A DNA stretch of 17,500 nucleotides from Rhodospirillales bacterium (GTDB taxonomy: Bacteria > Pseudomonadota > Alphaproteobacteria > Rhodospirillales > JABHCV01). Below are positions 16,577 to 17,500 of the stretch, one piece after another. The position numbers and the translations under genes are program-made. Under the pieces are notes generated by a model. That model made no database searches, was not told the origin of the DNA, and saw only the letters and a list, made by a program, of their open reading frames with translations. The stretch spans positions 1-17,500 of the forward strand of contig JADHSW010000039.1 in assembly GCA_016776705.1 (NCBI GenBank), in the 5' to 3' direction. Every line of letters starts with the position of its first letter. Within the stretch, counting starts at the first letter, position 1.

Positions 16577-16600
16577 CCCTTCGCAGTTCTTGTCGAAGGG
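16577..16600. terminator. Second hairpin between the convergent SulP and flavoenzyme genes
   Basis: CCCTTCG (16577-16583) and CGAAGGG (16594-16600) form a perfect 7-bp stem with a 10-base loop, 37 bases beyond the stop of the - strand gene. On the - strand it is followed only by a weak T-containing stretch. It is a plausible terminator of that gene, but not a strong one. Confidence 0.4.
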
Positions 16601-16637
16601 GCGGAATTAAGCTTCGGGCAAAATAAAGAGAACTACC

Positions 16638-17500
16638 TTAACAAAGAATTTTGGCTCGCTCGGGGTCATAGGCCGCGCCCTTTATCAGGGAAGCGGTACT
16701 GCGCTTTCCAAAGGATTCAATCATAAACCCGGTTTGGTTCATATGGCTGACCGGCAAGTAGGCGAGGACCAGGCTTTTTGCGACTGAGTAACCGAAGTTA
16801 CCGCTGGTTGTCTGGGCGATGGGTTGCCCGTCGAAGAAGACCGCCTCGCCACCGAAGACGGGCAAGGGATCATCAAGGGCGAGGCATATCAGTTTCCTTG
16901 CGACACCATTGGCCTTGATCTGCTTAAGCGCGGCTGCACCCAGAAAGTTACCCTTGTCCCAGTCAATCAGGAACTGCAATCCGGCCTCAATGGGGTTGTA
17001 ATCAGGGGTGATGTCCACGCCCCAGGCCAGATAGCCCTTTTCCATGCGCAGGCTGTCGATGGCCCGATATCCGATGTTGGTGATACCAAATTCCAGTCCG
17101 GCTTCTTGCAGGATTTCATATGCGTACTGCATGTATTCGCTTGGGATATAAAGCTCCCACCCAAGTTCGCCGATATAGGTAACCCGGTAAGCAAGCGCCG
17201 GTGCGTAGCCGATCCGAACGTCTTTTGCGCTCATGAAAGGAAAGGTTTCGTGGCTGACATCCGTATCGCAGATTTTTTCCAGAACCCTGCGGGCATGAGG
17301 CCCGGCAACATTAATGACGCCATAGGCAGAGGTGATGTCGCGGATGGAAACATCGTCAAAGGTCAGGTTGCTTTCGATCCAGTGTCGGTCGCGAATGCCA
17401 AACCCGGACCCGGTGATCAGCCAGAAGCAATCCCGGGAACGCCGGATAATAGTGACGTCCGCCTCGATCCCGCCGCGCTCATTGCATAATTGTGTGTATG
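16638..17500 (-). CDS. Dimethylglycine/sarcosine dehydrogenase-type flavoenzyme, C-terminal GcvT-like part (5' end outside window)
   Basis: The visible 286 codons are open to the window edge and are the C-terminal, folate-binding part of a GcvT-fold enzyme. The segment at the edge reads YTQLCNERGGIEADVTIIRR, typical of dimethylglycine and sarcosine dehydrogenases and of GcvT itself. It is followed by WLITGSG, VAGPHARRVL, TYIGELGWELYIPSEY, GYRAIDSLRMEKGYLAWGVDI and the GcvT C-terminal barrel (LICLALDDP, SGNFGYSVAKSLVLAYLP). In the long enzymes an N-terminal FAD-binding DAO domain would precede this, oxidising an N-methylglycine and passing the one-carbon unit to tetrahydrofolate. That domain would lie right of the window and cannot be seen. 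The ATG at 17234 is internal and should not be taken as the start, because the family-conserved reading frame continues upstream of it. A stand-alone GcvT-like protein is the alternative. Confidence 0.85.
   Translation of the reverse strand, partial: YTQLCNERGGIEADVTIIRRSRDCFWLITGSGFGIRDRHWIESNLTFDDVSIRDITSAYGVINVAGPHARRVLEKICDTDVSHETFPFMSAKDVRIGYAPALAYRVTYIGELGWELYIPSEYMQYAYEILQEAGLEFGITNIGYRAIDSLRMEKGYLAWGVDITPDYNPIEAGLQFLIDWDKGNFLGAAALKQIKANGVARKLICLALDDPLPVFGGEAVFFDGQPIAQTTSGNFGYSVAKSLVLAYLPVSHMNQTGFMIESFGKRSTASLIKGAAYDPERAKILC

Noticed and set aside
16824..17489. 221-codon + strand frame opposite the flavoenzyme gene
   Set aside because: The - strand frame carries continuous GcvT-like sequence to the window edge, so this frame is its shadow.

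Overview
The window looks like chromosomal DNA of a Gram-negative alphaproteobacterium, probably a free-living Rhodospirillales-type organism. This is inferred from the moderately high GC content, the gene repertoire (full-length pyruvate carboxylase, UxaA-family dehydratase, dimethylglycine/sarcosine dehydrogenase-type enzyme, TorD-family chaperone) and a decayed IS630-type transposase. No rRNA, tRNA, phage or CRISPR was seen.

Layout. (1) Positions 1-5905, + strand: a compact four-gene respiratory operon. It encodes a membrane-anchored multiheme cytochrome c with 12 candidate haem sites, a Tat-exported four-cluster ferredoxin-like subunit, a Tat-exported molybdopterin catalytic subunit and a TorD-family chaperone. 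The leader carries a good sigma-54 -24/-12 match and, about 110 bases upstream of the predicted transcription start, a perfect dyad. (2) Positions 6044-9493, - strand: pyruvate carboxylase, convergent with the operon. (3) Positions 9494-10086: a gene-poor interval holding the C-terminal end of a dead IS630 transposase. (4) Positions 10087-12133, - strand: a UxaA-family dehydratase and a small YkgJ-type CxxCxxCC protein. (5) Positions 12241-12543, + strand: a 100-residue protein of unknown function. (6) Positions 12696-13943, - strand: an MFS transporter. (7) Positions 14151-16526, + strand: a SulP anion transporter fused to a STAS domain and a cyclic-nucleotide-binding domain, translated from TTG. 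(8) 16638 to the window end, - strand: the GcvT-like C-terminal part of a dimethylglycine/sarcosine dehydrogenase-type flavoenzyme, cut by the window edge.

The most interesting system is the molybdoenzyme operon. It has no NrfD/PsrC-type membrane subunit. The simplest model is quinol -> NapC-like anchored multiheme cytochrome -> four-cluster FeS subunit -> Mo subunit, with TorD as dedicated chaperone. The catalytic subunit has the residues expected of a Cys-ligated DMSO-reductase-superfamily enzyme, but the third ligand of its N-terminal [4Fe-4S] motif is Asp instead of Cys. The cytochrome has two non-canonical haem motifs (CX3CH and CX4CH). The substrate cannot be read from the sequence; sulfur, selenium or arsenic oxyanions are the usual substrates of related enzymes. 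The other genes are mostly single housekeeping or transport units that do not form an obvious pathway with the operon.
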